In this document: piece by piece, positions 35,301-41,505 of the stretch
Numbering within the stretch: position 1 is the first letter of the stretch
Layout: each line of letters opens with the position of its first letter
Assembly (NCBI GenBank): GCA_903813345.2
Contig: CAIIXF020000012.1
Location: 32,744,501-32,804,500 of the forward strand
DNA length: 60,000 nucleotides
Direction: 5' to 3'
Origin: Owenia fusiformis
Taxonomy: Eukaryota > Annelida > Polychaeta > Sabellida > Oweniidae
Notes under the pieces: generated by a model
Told to the model about the DNA's origin: nothing
The model's database searches: none
Seen by the model: the letters and a program-made list of their open reading frames with translations, nothing else
Position numbers and translations under genes: made by a program

Positions 35301-35411
35301 GATGCAGGGCCTGTCGTCGAGCAACGATATATTTCCCAAACGGCAGTACACAATGTGTAGAGAAATGCCCAGAACCAACCAAAGATGATCTTACAGTATG
35401 CAAGTGTGCAG
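11405..35411 (+). CDS. MACPF - FAMeT-like - cysteine-rich protein gene (15 exons, both ends open)
   Basis: Fifteen exons joined by GT/AG introns keep phase at all fourteen junctions and give about 909 residues. In order: an N-terminal region (residues about 1-117), a MACPF domain (about 118-540) with the signature WGTHFI near residue 281, GG-rich and Ser/Gly/Asn-rich hairpin segments, the late motif VEGGD plus W..SIP, and an R..ALERAI..Y helix; a linker (about 520-680); a farnesoic-acid-O-methyltransferase-like domain (about 680-845) with WYTVQISP, IQYGK and FYAFGSG; and a furin-like cysteine-rich piece (about 850-909). MACPF proteins insert into membranes, often as immune or predatory pore formers, and many invertebrate members are secreted. 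The FAMeT-like fold is usually treated as a binding module, not an enzyme, in such proteins; that is inference here. The signal peptide and the C-terminus after residue 909 are missing. Introns are full of transposons. Confidence 0.85.
11503..13052 (+). pseudogene. Intron 1 with LINE 3' fragment (about 12190-13035)
   Basis: The intron carries a LINE tail on the plus strand. Residues such as FKARVACLDLNTDLERR and then CSSCSMNVKDTIEHRLFIC (about 12600-12675) form the C-x2-C-xn-H-x4-C knuckle of LINE ORF2 C-termini. Frames are broken and the piece ends in AATAAATAAAAATT just before exon 2. It differs in sequence from the LINE at the left end of the window. Another 110-codon minus-strand ORF at 11872-12204 has no features I recognise. 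Confidence 0.6.
13053..13194 (+). CDS. MACPF gene exon 2
   Basis: Acceptor TTTCAG, donor TTA|GTAAGT, phase 2 in and phase 0 out. Encodes a segment with two cysteines (NGCFLTN, GDPCYAD) ending STLCL. This is the N-terminal part just before the MACPF core. Confidence 0.8.
13380..13545 (+). repeat. Dispersed repeat (family R3) in intron 2
   Basis: Shares GTTCCAATGAGGTTCGGA and a following TATATATATATTTCAAATTA stretch with a copy at about 54345-54530, and inverted with about 53480-53588. The family is unclassified. Confidence 0.6.
13737..13849 (+). CDS. MACPF gene exon 3
   Basis: Acceptor TTTCAG, donor AG|GTAGGT, phase 0 in and phase 2 out. Encodes DMLDAAGFIGVGFDGRGD, the GxGFD-type N-terminal strand seen in MACPF proteins, then a basic segment ending CANRA. 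Confidence 0.85.
13921..14140. repeat. AAATAGAT-type microsatellite
   Basis: About 220 bases of ATAAATAGATA-like tetranucleotide repeats in intron 3. The 74-codon minus-strand ORF here is a low-complexity artefact. Confidence 0.9.
14541..15633 (-). mobile_element. Mariner-like element with unusually long inverted repeats
   Basis: The ends read TACGAGGGGTGATCAATAAG and its inverse, flanked by TA (14539-14540, 15634-15635). The inverted pairing continues for about 200 bases on each side, through TTTTTTACACAGAT, GACCAATCCC and the words GTACCTGTACCTCCTTCACG near 15460. The interior holds a broken minus-strand transposase. The whole element sits in intron 3 of the MACPF gene. Confidence 0.92.
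14956..15329 (-). pseudogene. Mariner transposase fragment
   Basis: The minus-strand translation contains LLHMDNAPAHRS, the second catalytic aspartate box of mariner transposases (typically HDNARPH or HDNAPAH), then PYCPDLLTCDLF (family form PYSPDLxPxDxxLF, carrying the third catalytic aspartate), and KGRRFIDIDEIK. Two overlapping frames (14956-15261 and 15036-15329) each carry part of the protein, so at least one frameshift is present. The length, about 125 residues, is well short of the usual 340-350. It is inactive. Confidence 0.85.
15889..16251 (+). CDS. MACPF gene exon 4
   Basis: Acceptor ATTGTAG, donor AG|GTAAGT, phase 2 in and phase 2 out. 363 bases, the longest exon seen. Encodes PDTMNAVGIYDTDVNSRVF, a helix-rich stretch, then a Ser/Gly/Asn-rich low-complexity segment (NSADSQNSKGGSSASG) typical of the membrane-inserting helical cluster of MACPF proteins, and ends in a strand (MSYLEMNIVR). 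A Met at 15857 before the acceptor is intronic. Confidence 0.9.
16360..17095 (+). repeat. Dispersed retroelement 3'-trailer copy (family R1)
   Basis: Starts with GGGCTTTGCTGAAAA and AAGTCATTAATTTTGAA, matching the copy at about 30320, where these bases follow a reverse transcriptase fragment. It continues through TTATGAGTATTGGC and TTTCACGTTAGATCATGG. It lies in intron 4. The small ORF at 16881-17099 is part of the repeat. Confidence 0.75.
17100..17887. other. Intron 4 remainder
   Basis: AT-rich sequence with a poly-G run near 17668-17680 and no coding or repeat structure that I can support. It ends in the polypyrimidine-poor acceptor TTTATAG of exon 5. Confidence 0.5.
17888..17994 (+). CDS. 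MACPF gene exon 5
   Basis: Acceptor TTTATAG, donor TATC|GTAAGT, phase 2 in and phase 1 out. Encodes FEIFMDEVTPGDLSQALL and DYLNLPTSYYKS, matching the MACPF segment with an L..LP..Y pattern that precedes the GTH signature. Confidence 0.88.
18265..19045. mobile_element. Inverted-repeat (fold-back) element in intron 5
   Basis: About 220 bases at 18265-18485 pair with 18820-19045 in inverse order: CCTCTTTACGTT, TGACTTTATTTCCAATACC, GAAAATCG.CATTCCCATGTT and others. The insert has no supported ORF. Target duplication and exact ends are not clear. It looks like a long-TIR MITE. Confidence 0.72.
19320..19493 (+). CDS. MACPF gene exon 6 (signature exon)
   Basis: The acceptor is chosen as TTAAAG so that phase 1 from exon 5 is kept; the donor is CAA|GTAAGT, phase 1 out. 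Encodes NFLLRWGTHFIKSAKFGG, the hallmark [YW]GTH[FY]I motif with the conserved Gly-Gly turn. The rest, SLKLSRTKVMSEQETEEQ, is a strand followed by the start of the second helical cluster. A 169-codon minus-strand ORF overlapping this exon is a shadow. Confidence 0.93.
19970..20114 (+). CDS. MACPF gene exon 7
   Basis: Acceptor TTTATAG, donor AAAG|GTATAA, phase 1 in and phase 2 out. Encodes SQGSASYGLFSGGKFEAS then a polar Gln/Asn/Lys/Ser run. This is the second low-complexity membrane-hairpin segment, mirroring exon 4. Confidence 0.85.
20278..20517 (+). CDS. MACPF gene exon 8
   Basis: Acceptor GTTAAAG, donor GGA|GTATGT, phase 2 in and phase 2 out. Encodes YLSVEGGDEEIASI, then KIEAWLQSIPDYPRPFSF and LGKITELFDM, the C-terminal MACPF elements GGD, W..S...P and L..I.EL. 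An alternative is read-through into the intron, which meets a stop soon after. Confidence 0.92.
20639..21440 (+). repeat. Dispersed repeat (family R2), copy 1
   Basis: Nearly identical to about 28706-29694, apart from a replaced middle segment, and inverted similar to 23165-23490. Shared words include GGGAAAGTATCGCAACAG and CATGTTTAATCCACCC. It lies in the long intron 8. The small ORFs on both strands here come from the repeat. Confidence 0.85.
21199..21253. repeat. 55-bp exact repeat, copy 1 (replacement patch within R2)
   Basis: Identical to 21832-21886. It occupies the place where the sister R2 copy at 29260 carries a GT microsatellite and about 200 further bases. Confidence 0.85.
21474..21605. 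repeat. Small hairpin repeat
   Basis: TAGGGAGATTAAGCTTGCA is matched inverted by TGCAAGCTTAAAGTCCCTA at about 21584-21602, giving a short MITE-like hairpin. A related word, TTAGGGAGGTTAAG, recurs at about 21787. Confidence 0.5.
21832..21886. repeat. 55-bp exact repeat, copy 2
   Basis: Exact partner of 21199-21253, starting TGTGTAAACTTATGGTCCCC and ending GGTTACGTCAAG. Confidence 0.85.
21887..23164. other. Intron 8 interior with no recognised gene
   Basis: Several ORFs of 60-90 codons occur on both strands but lack motifs, plausible splice sites in phase, or repeats that would support them. Confidence 0.45.
23165..23490 (-). repeat. Dispersed repeat (family R2), inverted 5' fragment
   Basis: Reverse complement of the first about 330 bases of the copies at 20639 and 28706, ending at the same GGGAAAGTATCGCAACAG terminus, which suggests that this terminus is a real element end. 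Confidence 0.75.
23652..23829 (+). CDS. MACPF gene exon 9
   Basis: Acceptor TTTTCTTAG, donor GAG|GTGAGG, phase 2 in and phase 0 out. Encodes DSATGKYYFES, one Cys (NYCKYG), and RRLALERAIAVYMEE, which matches the basic helix near the end of MACPF domains. The large intron before it could hide a further small exon, but the phase fits as is. Confidence 0.88.
23888..24906. mobile_element. 1.02-kb MITE with CAGGGTGGGCCAAAAACGTCC ends
   Basis: The left end begins CAGGGTGGGCCAAAAACG and the right end pairs with it, differing by one base (ATTGGCCCACCCTG). TA lies on both sides (23886-23887, 24907-24908). No transposase is evident. It sits 58 bases downstream of exon 9, inside intron 9. Confidence 0.85.
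24909..25585. other. Intron 9, unannotated AT-rich stretch
   Basis: No gene, repeat or structure that I can support. Confidence 0.4.
25590..25940 (-). repeat. Dispersed retroelement 3'-trailer copy (family R1), inverted
   Basis: Reverse complement of words in the copies at 16360 and 30320: AACCGATATCACAATCCA, GGACATTTCGTTCAT, CCAATACTCATAACATC and GTACTCATACAAGAT. The 79-codon plus-strand ORF at 25558 is an artefact of it. Confidence 0.7.
25941..26603. other. Intron 9, 3' part
   Basis: No supported feature except the polypyrimidine tract and acceptor (ACTTTTTTCACAG) leading into exon 10. Confidence 0.5.
26604..26897 (+). CDS. MACPF gene exon 10
   Basis: Acceptor TTTTCACAG, donor AGG|GTGAGC, phase 0 in and out, 98 codons. 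Encodes GPIPATEQLILGGQPGC directly after the MACPF helix, then a segment with SPFRVIFDMERDI and VQVFLKHKRWYTQRDE. This linker region after the MACPF core has no family name that I can give; the even strand pattern suggests a small beta domain. The Met at 26538 lies before the acceptor and is not used. Confidence 0.85.
26898..27464. other. Intron 10
   Basis: 567 bases without a recognised feature apart from a short inverted pair around 27310-27390 (ACCCTTGGTATTAGGAGATA against TATCTCACATAATACCCAAG), which forms a hairpin. Confidence 0.5.
27465..27631 (+). CDS. MACPF gene exon 11
   Basis: Acceptor AACTTACAG, donor CAA|GTAATG, phase 0 in and phase 2 out. Encodes ISVNGLLMTYNENNGMF and VGRLIARVELLSKS, continuing the beta-rich linker between the MACPF and FAMeT-like domains. 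Confidence 0.8.
27755..28277. mobile_element. 523-bp TTAA-type MITE with about 220-bp inverted repeats
   Basis: The ends AGGGACATTCC and the inverse of GGTAAAGAATATCCCT are flanked by TTAA (27751-27754, 28278-28281). Inverted pairing extends inward through GGTAGCTATAA, CAATATTGATCA, GTGCTCA.TTC and AGTGATGACATCA. A TTAA duplication is known for piggyBac and Kolobok transposons. No transposase is present. Confidence 0.85.
28455..28668 (+). CDS. MACPF gene exon 12 (start of FAMeT-like domain)
   Basis: The acceptor ATATATATAG lies at the edge of an AT microsatellite; the donor is AAA|GTAGGT; phase 2 in and phase 0 out. Encodes VKFTGASAGDIFVVFALIP and DTWYTVQISPDSVGVYK, the first half of a FAMeT-like domain (family pattern: acidic start, F.V.A, then WY.V.I.P..V.LY). 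Confidence 0.88.
28706..29694 (+). repeat. Dispersed repeat (family R2), copy 2, with GT microsatellite
   Basis: Begins 38 bases after exon 12. It is close to copy 1 except at about 29260-29510, where it has a (GT)n/(GC GT)n microsatellite (29261-29324) and unique sequence that copy 1 lacks. Confidence 0.85.
29830..30930 (+). pseudogene. Retroelement reverse transcriptase fragment with 3' trailer, inactive
   Basis: Residues NIGRPVGTDFASLLADLFLF (from about 29830), then RYIGDLLSLDNPGFEDF and YPSELEIKKT, PYLDLLINIE and YGVYVSQLIRYGRACS, match a reverse transcriptase family common in mollusc and cnidarian genomes that I recall with YIDD at the active site and the order GTNCAPLLADLFLY - YIDD - YPSELEIKDT - PAYGVYISQLIRY. 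Here the box reads YIGD (29958-29969), so a catalytic aspartate is lost, and a frameshift just upstream (about 29945) joins two frames. The tail continues as GLCEKYK-type residues and the R1 trailer to about 30930. Class is unresolved; Penelope-like is one option. Confidence 0.75.
31280..32190. mobile_element. About 0.9-kb MITE with TTACCC..TATCACAC ends
   Basis: TTACCCTACTATCACACC at 31348 is matched inverted near 32160 (TTAGTGTGATAGGGGGGTAA), with AAACTAGTT continuing the pairing. An outer pair, GAACTGCACTC (about 31291) and GAGTGCAGTTC (about 32172), shows that the inverted repeat reaches further, with an about 50-base insertion on the left. The interior is rich in GAACG/CGTTC words and holds a perfect 18-base palindrome, TTTTGAATCGATTCAAAA, at 31883. 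ORFs here are artefacts. Confidence 0.72.
32252..32395 (+). CDS. MACPF gene exon 13 (middle of FAMeT-like domain)
   Basis: Acceptor TACTTTAAAG, donor GAG|GTTAGT, phase 0 in and out, 48 codons. Encodes ISARGLGDSNLFQTYAVCL and KDMLRIQYGKVIENE. The LYQ.Y..C / IQYGK pattern is what a FAMeT-like domain needs between the WY.V.ISP exon and the YAFGSG exon. It is squeezed between a MITE, whose end is about 60 bases upstream, and a LINE fragment starting about 45 bases downstream, and is easy to mistake for transposon sequence. Confidence 0.85.
32440..33170 (+). pseudogene. LINE ORF2 C-terminal fragment with poly-A tail
   Basis: In the frame of 32503-32952: PLQLRQVPTISSFKGQIKK (LINE pattern W..LP..LR....L..FK..L), then LRVGLLLNAHKMAHSF and CRCGLKQTTKHFLLHC, the CxC-xn-H-x3-C knuckle. 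It ends at 32950-32952 and is followed by an A-rich tail at about 33123-33168. It is a 5'-truncated insertion in intron 13. A different family from the LINE at the left end of the window. Confidence 0.82.
33172..33610. other. Intron 13, 3' part
   Basis: No supported feature up to the exon 14 acceptor. Confidence 0.45.
33611..33821 (+). CDS. MACPF gene exon 14 (end of FAMeT-like domain, first Cys motifs)
   Basis: Acceptor ATATTTAG, donor CATG|GTATGT, phase 0 in and phase 1 out. Encodes MTVYLDYTDVSDAIIP, TFYAFGSGMHDVQLTQI (FAMeT-like C-terminal strands), an acidic spacer (GESDSDEEH) and CFKCHPQC, the start of a cysteine-rich module. The last 33 bases together with the first intron bases form the founder unit of the 50-bp tandem array. 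Confidence 0.88.
33790..34960. repeat. 50-bp minisatellite, about 23 units, overlapping the exon 14 splice donor
   Basis: The unit contains ATTGCTTCCAATGCCATCC, then ACAGTGCATTAATGGTATGA and GTGTATTGAAG. The first unit is exonic up to 33821. All others are intronic, and nearly every one repeats the exon end followed by GGTATG, i.e. a copy of the donor site. Odd and even units alternate at first (GCCATCC/GCTATCC, ATTCAT/ATTAAC), hinting at higher-order 100-bp and 200-bp growth. Confidence 0.95.
35274..35411 (+). CDS. MACPF gene exon 15 (furin-like cysteine-rich module)
   Basis: Acceptor TTATTAG, donor GCAG|GTAAGA, phase 1 in and phase 1 out. Encodes GCFKRESDKGCRACRRATIY then QCVEKCPEP and VCKCAG. 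Eight cysteines with C-x2-C spacing resemble furin-like or growth-factor-receptor cysteine-rich repeats. The next exon is not secure. Read-through past the donor gives 13 residues and a stop, a possible alternative end. A 100-codon ORF starting at 35147 reaches back into the intron. Confidence 0.85.
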
Positions 35412-36100
35412 GTAAGATATCATCCACCGTAATAATAATTGATTATTGATGAATTCATTAGGAGACCTGAGAGGCTATGCTATGCCATGCCATGCTATGC
35501 TATATCTAATCATCAGGGTGGGTCAAAAAATATCCACATTTTTATCTCGATATAACTTCTCTGAAAATGCATGTGTTTCAGTTAAATTTTCGCAAGAAAT
35601 ACAGGAATCAATTCTACAATGGGGTTGAAATAAATGGATCTCCAGGTTTTTCGAATAATGAAGGTAAAAATACACTGGGGTCTATTTTCAAAAAATCCAG
35701 ATTTCGGGATGATATACGAAGTGATATTCAAGCAATGAGATCAATCATGCCTAAAATAACAGTACAATATTGACATCTGACATATTCAGTCAGAGAGACA
35801 TTATGTATGATGTCTACGCCTAAGGAGGGTTAGACAGACTGGTTCAACATCAAGATAAACTAAGTGGTCCAAACTTTGGGTGAAAAATAAGGTTCTCTTT
35901 TTAGCCAGTAAGATTAGTAAAGTATTAATCTGAGTCTTAAAGGAAATTGAAGAAAGAAGTTTTTAGATGTGTGGGCATAATCAAGCACCATAATGATCTT
36001 CCTCGTCACAAATAAGATTTCAGGAGAGTTTCCCTATATAGTCAGATTTTCCCAAATCCGATGCCGAATCAGTTTACTTTAATCTTACTCAGCGTTTTAT
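35412..36100. other. Stretch between exon 15 and the large transposon
   Basis: Contains a short ATGCTATGCC-type repeat at 35476-35502. A word CAGGGTGGGTCAAAAAATATCC at about 35514 resembles the left end of the MITE at 23888 but has no right partner nearby. ORFs here (35446-35773) lack motifs. Confidence 0.5.
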
Positions 36101-36499
36101 TTACACTGTGCAAAAAAGGCTATATAGTAATAGAATATCCTGTTAACTATGCTCTAATATCAACTGTCATAGTGTGAAATATCTCCCGTATCTCCCGTGT
36201 TGTATAGAGACATGCTATATCCAGATATTTGGCGGACAACTAGTATAGTTAGTACTATTTGCCACTCTACTAAATATGAACTAATATAAGCTGTGTTATA
36301 TATCAAGGCTAACATATAGTTTGTCTACCACTCTATCATATCTACAGAAAGGATATACTAGCCGATTCTATGAACAACAGCTTCTTCTAGCATATATCAG
36401 GATATACTATTAAATCAGAGGTCCAAAAACAAGAGATACGCTAACTATACGAAATGACGTCATCACATCTTATTTCTGTAACTTATCTGGCTTATTAAT

Positions 36500-38650
36500 G
36501 ATTGATGACTTGTTTACATTGATAATTAATCCGTTTGTTAGAGTGAATGGATTAATTTTCTACAACCGAGGGTTCTTATTTCCTTAATAATAATTTTTGA
36601 GTTCATTTTTTTATATACATTTAATTGTATAATGTCCCTAATGCTATGATTAACATTGTGTTAAATTTTGAATTTAATTGATCAACTCCATGGAAAGTTA
36701 TTTTTTAATTATTGAGTTTTCCTCTCGATCGGTTTTACTCTGCAGATTGTTGACACCTGACAAGAAAAGCTATTTAATGTTAAAAACAGTTTAGTAATCT
36801 CAAACAATTTGTTTAAAATATCAGAGATAAACACTAGATTAGTCTTTGCGATAAACCTGTTTCTATTTAGAATTTCACCATGACAAATTTACATTGATAA
36901 TTAATCCGTTTGTTAGAGTTTATAACACATCTCATTGGCGCATTTAGAGATGCAAGTAAATTGCATGGAACTTAATACTTCATAATTCATGTTCTATGTT
37001 ATCTAGATTATCTGAGATAAACATCAGATTGGTCTCAGTAATACATTTGTTTTTATTTTACACTGCAATATTGATCAGTAATTGGGAAATTCCATTAATG
37101 CATATTATTGTAGAATGATGCATACCATCGTAAATGTCATTTTATACTGTAATATTGAGCAGTAATTGGGAAAATCAATTAATGCAAACTATTGTAGAAT
37201 GATGCATACCATTAAAATGTCATTTTATACAATCATATTGAGTAATAATTGGGATATTCAATCAATGCATACTATTGTTGAAATGATGCACACCATTGTA
37301 AATGTCAAGTTACACTGAATATTGAGCAGTAATTGGGATTCGGGATATTGAATCAATACATACTATTGTAGAATGATGCATACCATTGTAAATGTCATAT
37401 ATTCTGTAATATTAAGCAGTAATCGGGAAATGATGTAAATAACATCTTGAGACATGTCAGGGCAAAATGCTAAAATAAATGTTTAATCCCTAATTATTCA
37501 ATTTCAGTGGAATTAGAAAAACTAATCCGTTGAAAACTAATCCGTTTACTTAAGTTAATGGATTAATTTCTACACAACTGACGGTTCTAAGTTCCAATAA
37601 AAATAATTTGCAAATGAATTCTTTAAAATAAATTTGATGGCCTAATGTCCCCAATGCTATGATAAACATTGTGTTAAATTTTGAAATAAATCCATCAACT
37701 CTGTGGAAAGTTACTGTTTTAATTTTAATAAGTTTTCCTCTCGGTTTTACATGTACTACATTGTTTCTCTTTCACATTGAGTTTAATATTAATCCATTTG
37801 TTAGAGTTTATGCATTAATTTAATGTCACATTTAGAGATACAAGAACAAGCGCATGAAACATAATACTTCATACTTCATATTCTATGTTATCTAGATTGT
37901 CTGAGATAAACATCAGATTAGTCTCAGTAATACAATTGTTTTTATTTTACATTGTAATATTGATCAGTAATTGGGAAATTCCATTAATGCATATTATTGT
38001 AGAATGATGCATACCATTGCAAATGTCATTTTATACTGTAATATTGAGCAGTAATTGGGAAAATCAATTAATGCACACTATTGTAGAATGATGCATACCA
38101 TTAAAATGTCATTTTATACAATAATATTGAGTAATAATTGGGATATTCAATCAATGCATACTATTGTTAAAATGATGCACACCATTGTTAATGTCAAGTT
38201 ACAGAGCAGTAATTGGGATTCGGGATATTGAATCAATGCATATTATTGTAGAATGATGCATGTAAATGTCATATATTCTGTAATATTGAGTAGTATTGGG
38301 AAATGATGTAAATAACATCTTGAGACATGCCAGAGCAAAATGCTAACATAAATGTTTAATCCCTAATTATCAAATTTCAGTGTAATGAGTTTTGAAAACT
38401 GATCCGTTTATTAAAGTTAATGGATTGGAACTTAGAACCGTCATGACTGACGGTTCAAAGTTCCAATAAATATAATTTGCATATGAATTATTTTAAATAA
38501 ATTTGATGGCATAATGTCCCCAACACTATGATAAACATTGTGTCAAATTTTGAATTAAATCCATCAATTCTGTGGAAAGATACTATTTTAATGAATGAGT
38601 TTTCCACTCGGTTTTACTACATTGTTTCACCTTCAGATTGAGTTTACATT
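36500..38650. repeat. About 0.9-kb tandem duplication with internal 84-bp units in the left arm
   Basis: A block starting AATCCGTTTGTTAGAG-like and containing ATAATGTCCC and AACATTGTGTTAAATTTTG recurs at about 36520, 37530 and 38400. TCTGAGATAAACATCAGATT recurs at about 37011 and 37900, about 890 bases apart. Within each full copy there are about four units of 84 bp built on CAGTAATTGGGA and GAATGATGCATACCATT (37070-37430; 37965-38300). The right arm has nothing equivalent. Confidence 0.85.
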
Positions 38651-39179
38651 AGAGAACAGAGGCTCCATATTACACAGATACAACCTACAATCTGTATGCC
38701 CTTTGTTAAACAACGTGTATTCTCTTATATTTCACAATTCATGTTTTCTGTTATCTATGTATTATAAGTGTTAAAAACAATTTAGTTATCTCAAACAATG
38801 TGTTTATAAAATCTGAAAAACCACCAGATTATAGCCCCTTTGATGAAGTAGTTTCTATTTAGAAATCCACGTGACAAGTTTACATTAATCCGTTTGTTAT
38901 AATTTATGGATTAATCTCATGGTACTTGTGTGGGGTACTATGATATAAAATTATAGAAAACAGTTTTGAACAATGGAATGTAACTAATACTTATTAACTT
39001 TTGTACATACATTTTACCTCACTGAATGTTAAAATCACAAAGTTATTTATCTTAATGACAATTCACTTTATTAATAGACAACAGAGAGGGGATAAGCTTC
39101 TCCAATTTGTTTATCCAATAGCTAAAATATTTAACTTGTGTTAATAAGCTAGATAACACAGCAAAAAATGTGAATCAAA

Positions 39180-39668
39180 CCACTGAATCCTGGAGTCAGG
39201 ATTCATACAGGATTCATATGCACATATGAATCCTGTATGAATCCTGCCTCCAGGATTCATACAGGATTCGCTGTTTAAATAGTTTACAAATGAATCCTGC
39301 CTTCAGGAATCATACAGGATTCATATGCAATATAGTTTACAAATGAATCCAGCCTTCAGGATTCGTACAGGATTCATATAGAAGGTAGTTTGCAAATGAA
39401 TCCTGCCTTCAGGAATCATACAGGATTCATATGCAATATAGTTTACAAATGAATCCAGCCTTCAGGATTCGTACAGGATTCATATAGAAGGTAGTTTGCA
39501 AATGAATCCTGCCTTCAGGAATCATACAGGATTCATATGCAATATAGTTTACAAATGAATCCAGCCTCCAGGAATCATACAGGATTCATATGCAATATAG
39601 TTTACAAATGAATCCTGCCTTCCTGAAGGCAGGATTCATTTGCAAACTACCTTCTATATGAATCCTTA
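39180..39668. repeat. Palindromic AATCCTG array, left arm
   Basis: Alternating units built from AATCCTGCCTTCAGGA, ATACAGGATTCATATGC and a spacer (ATATAGTTTACAAATG or GAAGGTAGTTTGCAAATG). At its outer edge a near-perfect long palindrome centres on CATATGCACATATG. The inverse array lies at 48930-49452. Confidence 0.92.
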
Positions 39669-41038
39669 CATCGTACGTATCTTGATTTCGTTCATAATTG
39701 ATTAATCTGTTAATGCGTTCCTCTCAATCATCACATCGTGTTTATAAGTGTAATTCAAGGGCGTATAATCTAACATGTCTAATGCTACTCATTTCATGGT
39801 ATTACTTTCCGATCATTTGATAAAATAGAATACAATCAACATGTGGAAATCACGGATGACGGGAAAAACAATATTGTATAAATAGAATATATTTTAATAA
39901 GAGATTCGTAATGTAAGAGATTCGATATTTAACAGATATTTAGAATGAATTGCGACATTATATTCCAAATTCATGAATAAACTGTACGTATCTGGATTTC
40001 GTTCATAATTGTTTAATGGTTCCTCATAGATAGTAATAAAGTCATCACATCGTGTTCATTAGTGTTAATTCGAGGTTGGATAATGTTTTTATAATATGAT
40101 GTTATAATTTTACATTTTATTTGTGTGTCTGAGTGAGGCTAAATTGAAAGTAAAACCTGTATAATCAGACGGGCAAATCACGATGAGGACAAATAATTAT
40201 TTAAATTAGTAAGATAAGTCTGTACATGTAGATTGTTCGTTGAAGTTGGACCGTCGGTGACTTTTATTCCTAGATTTCGTATCCCTCTCAAACAAATAAG
40301 TCAAAGCCAAATATAGTTGAACTGTTTTCGGGATTATTATTCATTTGTTGTAATACAGATTGACTTATAGACTGATATTGTAATGGGTTGTGCTTGGGAT
40401 TCACAGAATTATTCTATGATAGTCTCAGGATATATTGAAATGCGGATGTTTACATTAAAGATCTTGCTTTCAAACAAAAATATTGAAGTACTAAGATCGG
40501 ATATTAGCGTACCCCAGTGGAAAAGAATCAAAAGATATTCCAATTTAACGCACTGCACAATAATTTGTCATTTTGGAAATTCGTCAATATGACCTTACCA
40601 TTTTGATCTTAATAATTTAAAATTTAAACAAGCGCTACCCCCCCCCCCAGAACTAGCCTTCCCGGTAAAGCCAATACGACAGATATCTAAGGAAAGTTTC
40701 ATTTTTATTCTTGATTTCTCTGACTCGGAATAGTTGAAATGATAAACATAAATTGCAATTATTATTACTTTGCTCTTTCATTTTGCTCAGTCATGATCAA
40801 CGCCTTCCTTAAATTTTCTGTCAGATCATCGATCCCAGACTTCAGCAAATATTCCAATCATATTTTGCGTTTTATCGTCTTTCCCAAAAGCTATACGAAT
40901 ATGGTACTACAACTACTTAATGACAGTGGTTTATCGTTATTTTTGCAAATATGGATGTTTACACTGCTTGAATCTTATTCTAGGAAGTTTTATAGAGACG
41001 GGACTTCCTTTTCACAATGCAATTATATCTGTTTTGTA
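39669..41038. other. Large transposon, left interior
   Basis: Two similar segments occur at about 39670-39790 and 39955-40090 (CGTACGTATCTTGATTTCG / CGTATCTGGATTTCG, then CATCACATCGTGTT), a diverged tandem duplication of about 290 bases. The ORFs at 40383 and 40739 have no motifs. Confidence 0.5.
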
Positions 41039-41505
41039 GGTTCCCGTGGGTAAGATACACACAAGAACAATACGGCCCATCCAAAAGGGACAGATCCGTC
41101 AGTGGCGTTCTTCAAATTATAGCCCGTGGAGATATACATGTAGTTTATGAATCTTGCCTCAAGTGACGTGTTAAATCCCATATTGGGTTTGAGAAAGGGC
41201 CCGTATACACAGCCCGATACACAGTTGCTCGATACAAGTGCAAACTATAAAATAACCATAATATAACAATTATAGATAAATGTTTGGCATGCATTGTTTC
41301 TGTTTAATTGTTAAATTATTTGATAACTTATAATAAGCAGATAAGTTGCTTTTCAGGTATTAAGCGGCGATTAAGGACTGAAAACCAGCGTCACACATTT
41401 CTTCGGATATTCCTCCATAAGCAGATATACCTGTTTGCATGTTTTAATTTTGATTTGATTTGATTGTTTGAATTAGATAAAGTCTTTAAAATGTTACTAG
41501 TGTTT
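41039..41505 (+). repeat. Inner inverted arm, left copy
   Basis: Pairs inversely with about 47085-47625: GTTTGGCATGCATT, TTGCCTCAAGT, TTATAGCCC and GTTTGCATGTTTTA are shared. It begins at a splice-acceptor-like TGTTTTGTAG. In the left copy the frame after that acceptor closes within three codons. Confidence 0.7.

Noticed and set aside
35514-35770. Left end of a CAGGGTGGG-type MITE
   Set aside because: Only one end-like word is seen and no inverted partner with a TA flank was found nearby, so the element cannot be bounded.
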